A stretch of DNA of 17,032 bases from DATDYQ01 sp035288965 (lineage in GTDB: Archaea; Nanobdellota; Nanobdellia; SCGC-AAA011-G17; JAGVZF01): the NCBI GenBank assembly GCA_035288965.1, contig DATDYQ010000068.1, positions 1-17,032 of the forward strand, given 5' to 3'. The first letter of the stretch is position 1. The number at the start of each line of letters is the position of its first letter. A program made the position numbers and the translations under genes. Below, one piece after another: positions 1 to 6,440 of this stretch. The notes beneath the pieces were generated by a model. It searched no databases. It worked only from the letters and a program-made list of their open reading frames with translations, and was not told where the DNA came from.

Positions 1-725
1 ATAAGATCTGTTAATGGATTTGTTTTTTTGGCATATCTCATTAAACCATCAAGAACAGCTCTTTCTGGATTTGGAGCTTGATACACTCCAGCATCAAATT
101 TTGCTTCTAATGCCCATCTTAGTCTTTCTAAATGTGGATGATCTCCGGATAATACAATATTTTCACTAGCATCAACAACGATTTTAGAATCGGCTTCAGT
201 TATTCTTAAAAATATATCCTTTAACAATGAACTAACATCAAATGAATCTTTAACAGTACGAGAGTTTGCATATTCTTTAACTTTTCTATCACGTAACAAT
301 GCCATATCAACAGAAGATTTATCCCATACAACTGAAAATTCCCATGGATTTCTATCAGATGATTCATGATCCCTATTAGGAACTTCACAAGAATATAATG
401 CTGCCTGTGGAATGGACAATATAGCATAATCAGTTATTTCTAATTTTTTAAATATATCTATAGCTTTTGCTTCTAGATCATTAAAAGGAACTTCTTTTGT
501 TCCCAATAATCCTTCTCTTAAAGAACTAGGGATAGCCAGATATACGGAAATATCTCTCTTTTTGACTAAATTTCTTAGATTTAATGCCAATGTTGATTCT
601 AAAATATCTCTTGTTAATTCAGAATTATGAGATCCATGAGATATGTTACCATCCGCATTATAAATTATAGTTCCTTTATAATCAATAGTAACAAACTTTT
701 TTTCCTTTCCGTTCATTAATGCCAT
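1..725 (-). CDS. Actin/MreB/Hsp70-fold (ASKHA) protein, C-terminus off window
   Basis: The reading frame opens at ATG 725 and stays open for 241 codons to the window edge, so the C-terminus is missing. The order of elements matches the actin/MreB/Hsp70 fold: an N-terminal strand with D15-x-x-G-T19, a VYLAIPSS stretch (61-68) like the MreB 'VAVPS' strand, IPQAALYS (105-112) like the MreB 'P.AAA.G' helix, a phosphate-2-like strand (130-135), and a C-terminal IVLSGDHPHLERLRWAL (190-206) followed by PERAVLDGLMRYA (220-232), matching the MreB adenosine region. The diagnostic glycines are eroded: the phosphate-2 loop reads VVWDKSSVDMALL instead of D-x-G-G-G-T, and the adenosine motif has SGDH instead of GGG. 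Nucleotide binding may therefore be altered or lost. A box A at 755-763 suits a leaderless or very short-leader transcript. The fold is recognised by pattern only; the role (cytoskeletal, chaperone-like or scaffold) is not known. Confidence 0.6.
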   Translation of the reverse strand, partial: MALMNGKEKKFVTIDYKGTIIYNADGNISHGSHNSELTRDILESTLALNLRNLVKKRDISVYLAIPSSLREGLLGTKEVPFNDLEAKAIDIFKKLEITDYAILSIPQAALYSCEVPNRDHESSDRNPWEFSVVWDKSSVDMALLRDRKVKEYANSRTVKDSFDVSSLLKDIFLRITEADSKIVVDASENIVLSGDHPHLERLRWALEAKFDAGVYQAPNPERAVLDGLMRYAKKTNPLTDL

Positions 726-754
726 TTTAATCAATATTTTAGCAGAAAAACTAG

Positions 755-763
755 TTTATAAAT
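755..763 (-). promoter_or_regulatory. Box A (TATA) for the actin-like gene
   Basis: ATTTATAAA on the minus strand ends 30 nt upstream of ATG 725, the spacing expected for an archaeal promoter with a very short 5' leader. No Shine-Dalgarno sequence is visible before the start. Confidence 0.5.
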
Positions 764-793
764 CTTTCGGTTTTATACTACTATATAATGGTA

Positions 794-1504
794 TCATATC
801 TTTCTTAAAAATGTAAGGAAAGCTGTATGGGCTATCATCTGAGATTTTGGACGAGTAGATGGATAGATAGACCATTCACGTTCTATTAATTCTATTGTTT
901 TTTCATGCAGGAAATTATTATTTAAACTTTTAATTAATTCATAAACTTGATTTGTAGTTGGAAGATAACAAACTAGAAATGATCCTGATTTAAGAGATTT
1001 ATGAACATTATCAAGAGCTTTCCAAGGTTCAAGTAAATCAAGAACAACAAGATCAAGATTGGTTTCATCTATTTCCTGATAAACATCTTTGTTTTTTAGT
1101 TCAATATTATTAATATTAAGAAATTCAAAATTCTTTTTTGCTAGGTTAAAAAAATCTGGATTATTTTCATAAGAATAAACTTTTTTTGTGAATCTAGCTA
1201 GAAAAGAAGCTAATACTCCTGAGCCTGTTCCAGCATCTAAGCAAATTGAATTTTTATCTATTCCTGTAAATGAAAGAATATAACCAATATCTTTTGGAAG
1301 AATAATTGCTGGGCCTCTTTTAATATTCTCTATTAAATCAATGAAAGATGCATCTAAAACTAGGAATTCTTTATCTATATTAGACTTAACTATCGATCCA
1401 GATAAAGCATTTTGCAAATCATTTTCTTTTATAACTCCGAACAATGAGTGGAAGTCTCCTTTCTCCCAGTAAAATGTTTTGTCGTTTCTGATTAAAATTT
1501 TCAT
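794..1504 (-). CDS. trmI: tRNA (adenine-N1)-methyltransferase, TrmI family
   Basis: A 236-aa class I SAM-dependent methyltransferase of the TrmI/GCD14 family, which in archaea makes m1A at positions 57/58 of the tRNA T-loop (family knowledge). Residues 1-60 form the small N-terminal beta domain. RGPAIILPKDIG (63-74) is the conserved lead-in. Motif I is D90-A-G-T-G-S-G96 for SAM binding. LDLLEPW (155-161) is the motif IV active-site strand, with D156 at the usual catalytic position. RPKSQMIAHTAFLTFLRK (218-235) is the characteristic C-terminal signature. It is slightly shorter than many archaeal relatives (about 250 aa) but looks intact. ATG 1504 is preceded by a box A at 1527-1535. The gene stands alone, divergent from the small ORF at 1608. 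Two CGT arginine codons occur among mostly AGA codons. The family call is confident; the exact target adenine is inferred. Confidence 0.9.
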   Translation of the reverse strand: MKILIRNDKTFYWEKGDFHSLFGVIKENDLQNALSGSIVKSNIDKEFLVLDASFIDLIENIKRGPAIILPKDIGYILSFTGIDKNSICLDAGTGSGVLASFLARFTKKVYSYENNPDFFNLAKKNFEFLNINNIELKNKDVYQEIDETNLDLVVLDLLEPWKALDNVHKSLKSGSFLVCYLPTTNQVYELIKSLNNNFLHEKTIELIEREWSIYPSTRPKSQMIAHTAFLTFLRKI

Positions 1505-1526
1505 ATGTATAATGTAGAATATATGT

Positions 1527-1535
1527 TTAAAAAGG
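1527..1535 (-). promoter_or_regulatory. Box A for trmI
   Basis: An AT-rich TTTAAA-type element on the minus strand lies 23-31 nt upstream of ATG 1504, consistent with a leaderless transcript. Confidence 0.45.
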
Positions 1536-1569
1536 TTAGCTTTTCATTTTAACTTAGTAATGAAGAATA

Positions 1570-1577
1570 TTTATAAG
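1570..1577 (+). promoter_or_regulatory. Box A upstream of the 28-aa ORF
   Basis: TTTATAAG lies 21 nt upstream of ATG 1598 and 31 nt upstream of ATG 1608. It predicts a transcript starting close to the TAATGGGGG sequence at 1596-1604. Confidence 0.45.
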
Positions 1578-1607
1578 TATAGAATGATTAAATATTAATG
1601 GGGGAAA

Positions 1608-1694
1608 ATGGATAATACAACAAGCGATGATATTAAGAGAAGTTTTAAGAAACAGGGTATTAAAATAGTTAATGATGAAGGCGAAGAAGAATAA
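1608..1694 (+). CDS. Possible 28-aa acidic-tailed peptide
   Basis: A short frame reading MDNTTSDDIKRSFKKQGIKI then VNDEGEEE and stop. It has a basic centre and an acidic end. It lies in the 312-nt gap between trmI and the secreted-protein gene and has its own box A. GGGGG at 1600-1604 could pair with the CCUCC of 16S rRNA through a G-U pair, but it is only 3 nt from the ATG, which is tight. A leaderless start at ATG 1598 would instead read a 5-codon ORF that overlaps this start in another frame. No family is recognised and no membrane segment is present. The rest of the gap (1695-1816) holds only the promoter of the next gene. It may be a real small protein or a chance frame. Confidence 0.35.
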   Translation: MDNTTSDDIKRSFKKQGIKIVNDEGEEE

Positions 1695-1758
1695 AATAAG
1701 AAAAAAACGAATTATATTTCTGGAGAATACATTTGAAGAAATGAGTGGTAAAACAAGA

Positions 1759-1769
1759 TTTTTATATAT
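1759..1769 (+). promoter_or_regulatory. Box A for the secreted Asp/Cys-repeat protein
   Basis: TTTTTATATAT lies about 50-58 nt upstream of ATG 1817, predicting a start near 1792-1797 and a leader of about 20-25 nt. That leader contains GGGGG (1804-1808) 8 nt before the ATG, so this gene probably uses a Shine-Dalgarno sequence, unlike most genes here. Confidence 0.45.
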
Positions 1770-1816
1770 GTTGAATTTTAATTCTTTATTTTTAAAACAG
1801 TAAGGGGGCGAAATAA

Positions 1817-2350
1817 ATGGATAAAAGAGGAAGAATAGTTTTAACAGCTTTAGTTATAGGATTAGTTATTGGAGCATTGACTTTTATTTATAATGTTGAA
1901 GCGGCTCCAAAGAAATGTAATAATGGAATAGATGATGATGGGGATGGATTAATTGATTATCCAGCAGATCATGGATGCAATAACAAAGGAGATAATAATG
2001 AAAGAGGAACTTTACAATGTGATAATGGAATAGATGATGATAGTGATACTTTTATAGATTATCCAAGCGATACTGGATGCAGTTCAGCAACAGATAACAC
2101 AGAGGCGATATCCAATTCGTGTTCAGATAGCGATGGTGGCTTTAATCAGATTATTCAGGGAACAGCTTCTGGATATGCAAATGAATTTCCATATAGTAGT
2201 ACAGATTTCTGTATTATTAATAGCAATGGGTCTATAAACAATCTTTTACATGAATTCTGGTGTTCTGGAACAATTGTAATTGAGACAGAGTTTACCTGTG
2301 GAACTAGCGGAAACCTAACTGGAATATGTAGTAATGGGAAATGTATCTAA
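1817..2350 (+). CDS. Secreted Asp/Cys-repeat protein
   Basis: A 177-aa exported protein. A basic N-terminus and hydrophobic stretch (8-25) ending near VEAA30 form a signal peptide or N-terminal anchor. Two tandem 34-residue units follow, starting at C34 and C68. Each reads C-x-N-G-I-D-D-D-x-D, then IDYP, x-D-x-G-C and a D-N-x-E end. The D-x-D-x-D spacing suggests calcium binding, and the second unit has lost the loop glycines (S76, T78). Residues 102-177 form a different module beginning C-S-D-S-D-G-G, continuing D-F-C, H-E-F-W-C and C, and ending C-S-N-G-K-C-I. This resembles a 'DSDGG...EYYC...C.NGAC' module that I associate from memory with DPANN surface proteins. It has no C-terminal TM, so it is probably extracellular or tethered by its N-terminus. 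Function is unknown; a cell-surface structural or adhesion role is inferred. Confidence 0.7.
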   Translation: MDKRGRIVLTALVIGLVIGALTFIYNVEAAPKKCNNGIDDDGDGLIDYPADHGCNNKGDNNERGTLQCDNGIDDDSDTFIDYPSDTGCSSATDNTEAISNSCSDSDGGFNQIIQGTASGYANEFPYSSTDFCIINSNGSINNLLHEFWCSGTIVIETEFTCGTSGNLTGICSNGKCI

Positions 2351-2364
2351 CTTTTTCTTTTTTT
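2351..2364 (+). terminator. Poly-T terminator after the Asp/Cys-repeat gene
   Basis: The stop codon is followed directly by CTTTTTCTTTTTTT, a T-run typical of archaeal intrinsic termination. It reaches into the stop codon of the convergent gene at 2363. Confidence 0.5.
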
Positions 2365-2749
2365 ATACTTCAGAAGCTTCTAGAATTTTACCTTTTTCAG
2401 CATCTATAACGAAGTCATAAGGACCTTTTTTACCATTATCGCTTATGTAGAGAGATACATGCCATTCTCCTTCAGATAAATATGTATCTTCTACAAATGT
2501 TAGATCAGATAAAACCTTTGGAGATTTTATAATTTCTCCTGTGTTATATGCCTTGTTTAATGCTAATGAGATTAAATTATCTTTTGCTATGTTTATTGCT
2601 TCATCTCTTGAAATATATTCTATTTCTTTGTTTTGCTGAGTATTTTGTATTGTAAATGGCTGAGATTTAGATAAACCTATAAAAAATCCAGCTATGAATA
2701 TTAAAATGATAATTACAATTGAAATTATTGTTATTGTTATTCTTTTCAT
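2363..2749 (-). CDS. Membrane-anchored PepSY-like protein
   Basis: A 128-aa protein with one N-terminal TM helix (about 5-26, very Ile-rich) preceded by K2-R3, then a linker and a soluble domain outside the membrane. Residues 45-125 resemble a PepSY-type domain: ISRDEAINIAKDNL (46-59) as the opening helix, then EWHVSLYISDN (95-105) and YDFVIDAEKGKILE (111-124), the two strands and turn that end these domains with the usual D-x-x-x-G-x-I/V pattern. PepSY domains are usually extracytoplasmic and some inhibit proteases; no partner is seen here, so the role is open. Start ATG 2749 is leaderless from the box shared with the divergent gene at 2802. It converges on the neighbouring secreted-protein gene. 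Confidence 0.6.
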   Translation of the reverse strand: MKRITITIISIVIIILIFIAGFFIGLSKSQPFTIQNTQQNKEIEYISRDEAINIAKDNLISLALNKAYNTGEIIKSPKVLSDLTFVEDTYLSEGEWHVSLYISDNGKKGPYDFVIDAEKGKILEASEV

Positions 2750-2770
2750 AAGATTAATGATAAAGAGAAA

Positions 2771-2780
2771 GTTTTTAAGA
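2771..2780. promoter_or_regulatory. Shared symmetrical box A for divergent genes
   Basis: GTTTTTAAGA lies in the 52-nt gap between ATG 2749 (minus) and ATG 2802 (plus). Its centre (2775.5) is 26.5 nt from both starts. It reads as a TTTTTAA-type box on one strand and TTAAAAA on the other, so it could serve both genes. No second good box is present in the gap. Confidence 0.45.
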
Positions 2781-2801
2781 TTATTGATTTTGTTATGAGA
2801 G

Positions 2802-3203
2802 ATGAATAAAAAAGATATATCTATATTATTCGTTGACAGAACATTGGGAGAACAACGTACAGAAGACGATGGAAGTTTAGAAGAAGAGATAGATTTATTA
2901 AAAAGGTGTGGGTATAATATATTTACTGCTAAATATTCAGACAGTTTAGATACAAAATATGATATAATAGTGGCTCATCCAGGATGGGGATATGAAGCTT
3001 TTAGATTTAAAGAATTTCATACCATACATCCTAAAATTCCAATGATAGTACATACTTATACTAGCTATTTTAAAGCGAAATTTAGTGAAGGATACTTTTT
3101 AGATGGAGATGGAATAATTCTTAAAGGAATTGATCCAGAATTAAAATATTTTTTAGCTTTAATAAAATCTATTTCTAGAAATATTAGGAAAAGAAATAAA
3201 TAA
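2802..3203 (+). CDS. Receiver-like (CheY-fold) protein lacking the phospho-acceptor Asp
   Basis: A 133-aa protein whose alternating pattern fits a single CheY-like receiver fold. ILFVD (8-12) is strand 1, helix 1 is SLEEEIDLLKRCG (25-37), YDIIVAHPGWG (53-63) is strand 3 and its loop, PMIVHTY (80-86) is strand 4, and GIILKGIDPELKYFLALI (104-121) corresponds to strand 5 and helix 5, with K108 at the position of the conserved lysine. The phospho-acceptor aspartate that should end strand 3 is replaced (IIVAH), and only D12 of the acidic pair is clear. If the fold is right, this is a pseudo-receiver. The C-terminus is very basic (RNIRKRNK). No histidine kinase or output domain is nearby. The stop codon directly abuts the 11-nt tRNA-end copy at 3204. 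The fold is inferred from pattern only. Confidence 0.45.
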   Translation: MNKKDISILFVDRTLGEQRTEDDGSLEEEIDLLKRCGYNIFTAKYSDSLDTKYDIIVAHPGWGYEAFRFKEFHTIHPKIPMIVHTYTSYFKAKFSEGYFLDGDGIILKGIDPELKYFLALIKSISRNIRKRNK

Positions 3204-3214
3204 TGCGGAGGGCA
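3204..3214 (+). repeat. Putative distal att site: 11-nt copy of the tRNA-Leu 3' end
   Basis: TGCGGAGGGCA is identical, in the same orientation, to 7565-7575, which is the discriminator, the 3' acceptor strand and three T-stem bases of tRNA-Leu (on the minus strand). It is GC-rich in AT-rich surroundings and begins immediately after the stop codon of the preceding gene. The match ends on both sides of the 11 nt. Confidence 0.55.
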
Positions 3215-3275
3215 CACCTGTATACTTTAGGACATGCTGAACTACTTTTTAATATTTGAAGCATATAAACTTAAA

Positions 3276-3284
3276 CTTTAAATA
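3276..3284 (+). promoter_or_regulatory. Candidate box A for the island operon
   Basis: CTTTAAATA lies 54-62 nt upstream of ATG 3338; a second candidate, CATATAAAC, is at 3262-3270. Either would give a leader of roughly 30-45 nt, longer than elsewhere in the window. The 134-nt gap holds nothing else but the tRNA-end copy. Confidence 0.35.
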
Positions 3285-3337
3285 CTCTTACCTTATAGAA
3301 ACATTGGTTGAAAAACAGGGTATATTAAAAACTTAGG

Positions 3338-4468
3338 ATGATAATAGATAATAATATTCGAGAATTGGTTTCAAAAATAGAAAAATCTTCTATTAAAAAT
3401 ATGAATTTCTATATTAAGGAATTAATACAAAGATTGGAAAAAAATTGTAAACTTCCTAAAGTAAAAATGAGATATGAATATTATAGAAAATTTAACAGCG
3501 GGAAAATAAAAAAATATCCTATTGAAAACGACGGATATGGAAAATCATTTGACCCTCTTTTAGATGAACAATATTTTTTTGATTGTTGGTCAAAATATGG
3601 AATTGTAATTGGCAAGAGTGTTGTGTCAATACCATTTTGTAATAATGCCAAAGGAAAGATTAATGCAATGGTAAAGAATTTAAGTAATGGGAAATGTGAT
3701 CTTTCAAAATATGAAACTTATTCTAAAATTCCAATAGACCATCAAGGAATACCGATTTTATCTCGTGGGTTTTTTGAAATTTATCATGATAATCTTCTTG
3801 CTCAGATACGCCAGTCTATTCGCGTTTATTTACATTATGTATTGATATGGGGAAGAACAGATTTATGGACTAGTTTTGATAGATTAGGCGTAAAATTATC
3901 AAGTCATAAAGAATCCTATTCTTTACCATTGCACATTGATCAAAATCCTAAAATTCATACAAATTTTAAAACTGTTCAAGGAGTACTTGCACTTGATGAT
4001 TGCCCAATAGAAAGAGGAACATTTGTAGCAGTTCCAGGATCAAGAAAATATTTTCTTGATTATATTAGAATGGCTCCAGAAAAAGGAGAATATGTTGAAT
4101 TAGACACTTCTGATAGGATAGCAGCTAAATTAAAAAAGAAAAAACAAGCATTACCGCTTCGTAAAGGAGATTTAGTTACATGGGATAGCCGCACTACACA
4201 TTCAAATACAGGAAATATATCAAGAAAAACCCGATTTGTTGCTTATGTTGCTATGGGTCCAGCAAAAGAGAACAATCGGTTTGCAATAAAAGCTAGAAAA
4301 GAAGCTTTCAAAACAGGTTTAGGAAGCAATGTTCGTGAAGCATTAATGCATGCAAGCAAGAAACCAAGGTATACAAATCAAAAAGCAATCTTAAAAATAA
4401 GGAAAAAGGAGAAATTAACTTTATTAGGAGAATTAATTTATGGACAGAAAAAATATAAAAAAATCTAA
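3338..4468 (+). CDS. PhyH-type Fe(II)/2-oxoglutarate dioxygenase
   Basis: A 376-aa protein with the core of the phytanoyl-CoA dioxygenase (PhyH) family. These non-haem iron enzymes hydroxylate a carbon substrate using O2 and 2-oxoglutarate. The facial triad is visible: H199-I-D201 in LPLHIDQNP, and the distal H288 in DSRTTHSN. R299 (KTRFVAYVAMGP) is placed to bind the 2-oxoglutarate carboxylate. Between them lie VQGVLALDDCPIERGTFVAVPGS (213-235) and LRKGDLVTWDS (274-284), the usual PhyH strands. About 190 residues precede the HxD, more than a minimal PhyH domain, so there may be an added N-terminal substrate domain. It leads a four-gene operon with two glycosyltransferase-like genes and a kinase-like gene, so a sugar, lipid or small-molecule intermediate is a likelier substrate than phytanoyl-CoA (inference). 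Nine CGN arginine codons contrast with resident genes. Confidence 0.75.
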   Translation: MIIDNNIRELVSKIEKSSIKNMNFYIKELIQRLEKNCKLPKVKMRYEYYRKFNSGKIKKYPIENDGYGKSFDPLLDEQYFFDCWSKYGIVIGKSVVSIPFCNNAKGKINAMVKNLSNGKCDLSKYETYSKIPIDHQGIPILSRGFFEIYHDNLLAQIRQSIRVYLHYVLIWGRTDLWTSFDRLGVKLSSHKESYSLPLHIDQNPKIHTNFKTVQGVLALDDCPIERGTFVAVPGSRKYFLDYIRMAPEKGEYVELDTSDRIAAKLKKKKQALPLRKGDLVTWDSRTTHSNTGNISRKTRFVAYVAMGPAKENNRFAIKARKEAFKTGLGSNVREALMHASKKPRYTNQKAILKIRKKEKLTLLGELIYGQKKYKKI

Positions 4469-5564
4469 ACAAAGACTATTGCTTAATGCAGAACCATTTG
4501 GTTTTGGTCCAGCTGCAGCTATAGCATCATTTTTCCCTTATTTAAAAAAATATTTTAATAATATTGGATATGTTGGTAAAAATCATACTTTAGACCTTCA
4601 AAGAAATTTGAATTATAATCTTATCTATGATCTATCGAAATTATCTTCATCTCAAGAAAAAATAAAATTAAAAAAAATCTTTTCAAAATACGACCTTTTA
4701 CTTTCTGCCCTAGATTTTTCAATTGTAAAACAAGCTAAAAAATGTGGTTTAAAAATAATAATCTACGATCCTCTAACTTGGTATTGGAAAAAAATACCCA
4801 GAACCATAAAGAAAGGAGATATTTATATTGCACAAGATTTTTTTAATGTAAAAAAACGTTTAAAAAAACAAGAAAAACAATTTCCTTTAAGTTTTGTAGT
4901 TCCTCCAATAACACAACATAGAATTAAAAAGATTAAGAGGAGCTATGTTTTGATTAATCTAGGTGGATTACAAAATCCTTATATATCAAATAAAGATTTG
5001 GTTACATATGCTAAGATTATGATAAATACAATTAAATCTATTATTCAAAATAAAAAGATCATTATTTCAACAAGTAGGGTTATAGCAAAGAAGCTAAAAA
5101 GTGAAGGTGTAAAAAACTATACGAGAAGAGAGATAATATCTATCTTAGCTAAAACAAAATATGCTTTTATGACGCCTGGACTAGGGAATATTTATGACTC
5201 TTCATGTTATAATATTCCCACAATATGGATGCCCCCAACAAACGATAGTCAAGGTCAACAAACACAATTACTTTTTCAAAACAGGATGATAGATGGGTAT
5301 ATTGACTGGATAGATTTTACTGGCATATATATTAATTACTTTAAAAACCAAAAAAGTGTTTTACAGGATATAGCAAAAGTTCTTAAAATTATTTCTAATG
5401 ATCAAACTATTCAAAATAATTTGAAAGAAATTTGTAGAAATGAATATATTAATTTAAAGTTTAAAAAAGGAAATGCTTCACAAAAGATTCTTAATAAATT
5501 CGGAAGAGGAGGGAGCGAGAAAGTGGCTAAAATCGTTTATGAGTATGCAGAATCGCTCTATTAA
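4440..5564 (+). CDS. GT-B-like glycosyltransferase
   Basis: A 374-aa protein with features of a two-domain GT-B glycosyltransferase. The N-terminal half opens with LLLNAEPFGFGPAAAIASF (13-31), a glycine-rich loop after strand 1 as in MurG/UGT-like enzymes. The C-terminal half begins VLINLGGLQNP (170-180), and FMTPGLGNIYDSSCYNIPTI (243-262) with DSQGQQTQ (269-276) resembles the sugar-nucleotide-binding 'GG.GT..E....G.P....P...DQ..NA' region. The usual acidic residue after the glycine loop is weakly kept (D253). Donor and acceptor cannot be read from the sequence. The ATG lies 29 nt inside the previous gene and is preceded by AGGAG with good spacing, so it is translationally coupled. Lysine is very frequent (many AAA). 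No TM helix is seen, so it is probably cytosolic or peripheral. Confidence 0.55.
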   Translation: MDRKNIKKSKQRLLLNAEPFGFGPAAAIASFFPYLKKYFNNIGYVGKNHTLDLQRNLNYNLIYDLSKLSSSQEKIKLKKIFSKYDLLLSALDFSIVKQAKKCGLKIIIYDPLTWYWKKIPRTIKKGDIYIAQDFFNVKKRLKKQEKQFPLSFVVPPITQHRIKKIKRSYVLINLGGLQNPYISNKDLVTYAKIMINTIKSIIQNKKIIISTSRVIAKKLKSEGVKNYTRREIISILAKTKYAFMTPGLGNIYDSSCYNIPTIWMPPTNDSQGQQTQLLFQNRMIDGYIDWIDFTGIYINYFKNQKSVLQDIAKVLKIISNDQTIQNNLKEICRNEYINLKFKKGNASQKILNKFGRGGSEKVAKIVYEYAESLY

Positions 5565-5567
5565 AAT

Positions 5568-6440
5568 ATGTTTAAATTATATATCTTAGTTCATGGGAAG
5601 TTTGTTGTTTGCTTAAAGAGTAAATCTAATTTAAATTTTGGATACAAAGAAAAATTATTATTTCAGGCTTATATTCCTGGAATGAGAATAATTAAAACTT
5701 CTGATAAAGTTGATTTTGTAATTAATCATATAGAATCAGATAAAAGAAAGATGATAAATAAAAGAAAACATATTATAATTTATGATAAATGGCAAGGTAA
5801 GATATCTATGGATATTTATCACTTGATTTATAGCATTGTTAGAATTCATTATTTAAATAGAAAATTATTCCCAATACATGCAGCATGTATAAATTCTGAT
5901 GGTCTAATCTTGCTTGTTGGACATTCGGGAAGTGGAAAAACAAACATAGCATTGCAATTATTAGATAAAAATAAGAAAAAAATTTTTTCTGGAGATAAGA
6001 CAATTATCTCATTTGCATCAAATGGTAATATAAAAGCTATTGCTGGAATTAATGTAGTTACAGGTTTAACTAAAGATATTAAGCACTTTAACAATAAAAA
6101 TAAGATTTATTATCATGGCAGATCGGCCTTTTTACTGAACGAAGATAAAATAGCTTCACCTGGTAGAATTAAAGCAATAGTGCTTATTAAAATTAATGAT
6201 GGGAAAAAAGAGTTTCATAAAATTAATTTTACTAAAGCATTACACACTCTTTATCCTTTCTTCTTAGATATTGTAAATGCAGATACAATAATCTGCGAAA
6301 AAGATATATTTATGGGAACACCCCCAAAGGATATCCAAAAATATCTTATTCAAATGCTAAATAAAGCTTTAAATAAAATTCCTGTTTATTCAATTACTGG
6401 ATCCCGTTTGTATATTGTAAATAAAATAAAGAACATATGA
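5568..6440 (+). CDS. HPr-kinase-like P-loop kinase
   Basis: A 290-aa protein whose residues 103-260 resemble the C-terminal kinase domain of HPr(Ser) kinase and HprK-related proteins. IHAACINSDGLILLVGHSGSGKTNIA (103-128) contains the Walker A loop G118-HSGSGKT125. FSGDKTIISF (140-149) follows, with D143 at the place of the catalytic acid in the HprK 'SDD' strand, then NGNIKAIAGINVVTGL. The first 100 residues do not look like the HprK N-terminal domain. There is no HPr or phosphotransferase system nearby, so a metabolite or another protein is the likelier substrate. Related HprK-like kinases occur in bacterial polysaccharide and PqqD-type clusters, and archaeal SerK phosphorylates free serine (family knowledge). 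It starts 3 nt after the previous stop and ends in a 4-nt ATGA overlap with the next gene. Confidence 0.6.
   Translation: MFKLYILVHGKFVVCLKSKSNLNFGYKEKLLFQAYIPGMRIIKTSDKVDFVINHIESDKRKMINKRKHIIIYDKWQGKISMDIYHLIYSIVRIHYLNRKLFPIHAACINSDGLILLVGHSGSGKTNIALQLLDKNKKKIFSGDKTIISFASNGNIKAIAGINVVTGLTKDIKHFNNKNKIYYHGRSAFLLNEDKIASPGRIKAIVLIKINDGKKEFHKINFTKALHTLYPFFLDIVNADTIICEKDIFMGTPPKDIQKYLIQMLNKALNKIPVYSITGSRLYIVNKIKNI

Noticed and set aside
221..427. 68-aa minus-strand frame inside the actin-like gene
   Set aside because: It is an out-of-frame reading on the same strand; the 241-codon actin-like frame explains the region.
3234..3281. 15-codon plus-strand frame after GGAGG at 3207-3211
   Set aside because: The GGAGG is 22 nt from the ATG and is explained as part of the tRNA-end copy; the frame is too short and unconvincing.
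3204..3337. A second, degenerate full tRNA at the left island border
   Set aside because: Only the last 11 nt match; downstream bases do not form D, anticodon or T arms.
5849..6094. 81-aa minus-strand frame inside the HprK-like gene
   Set aside because: It is antisense to the Walker A region of a well-supported gene and has no promoter or recognisable content.
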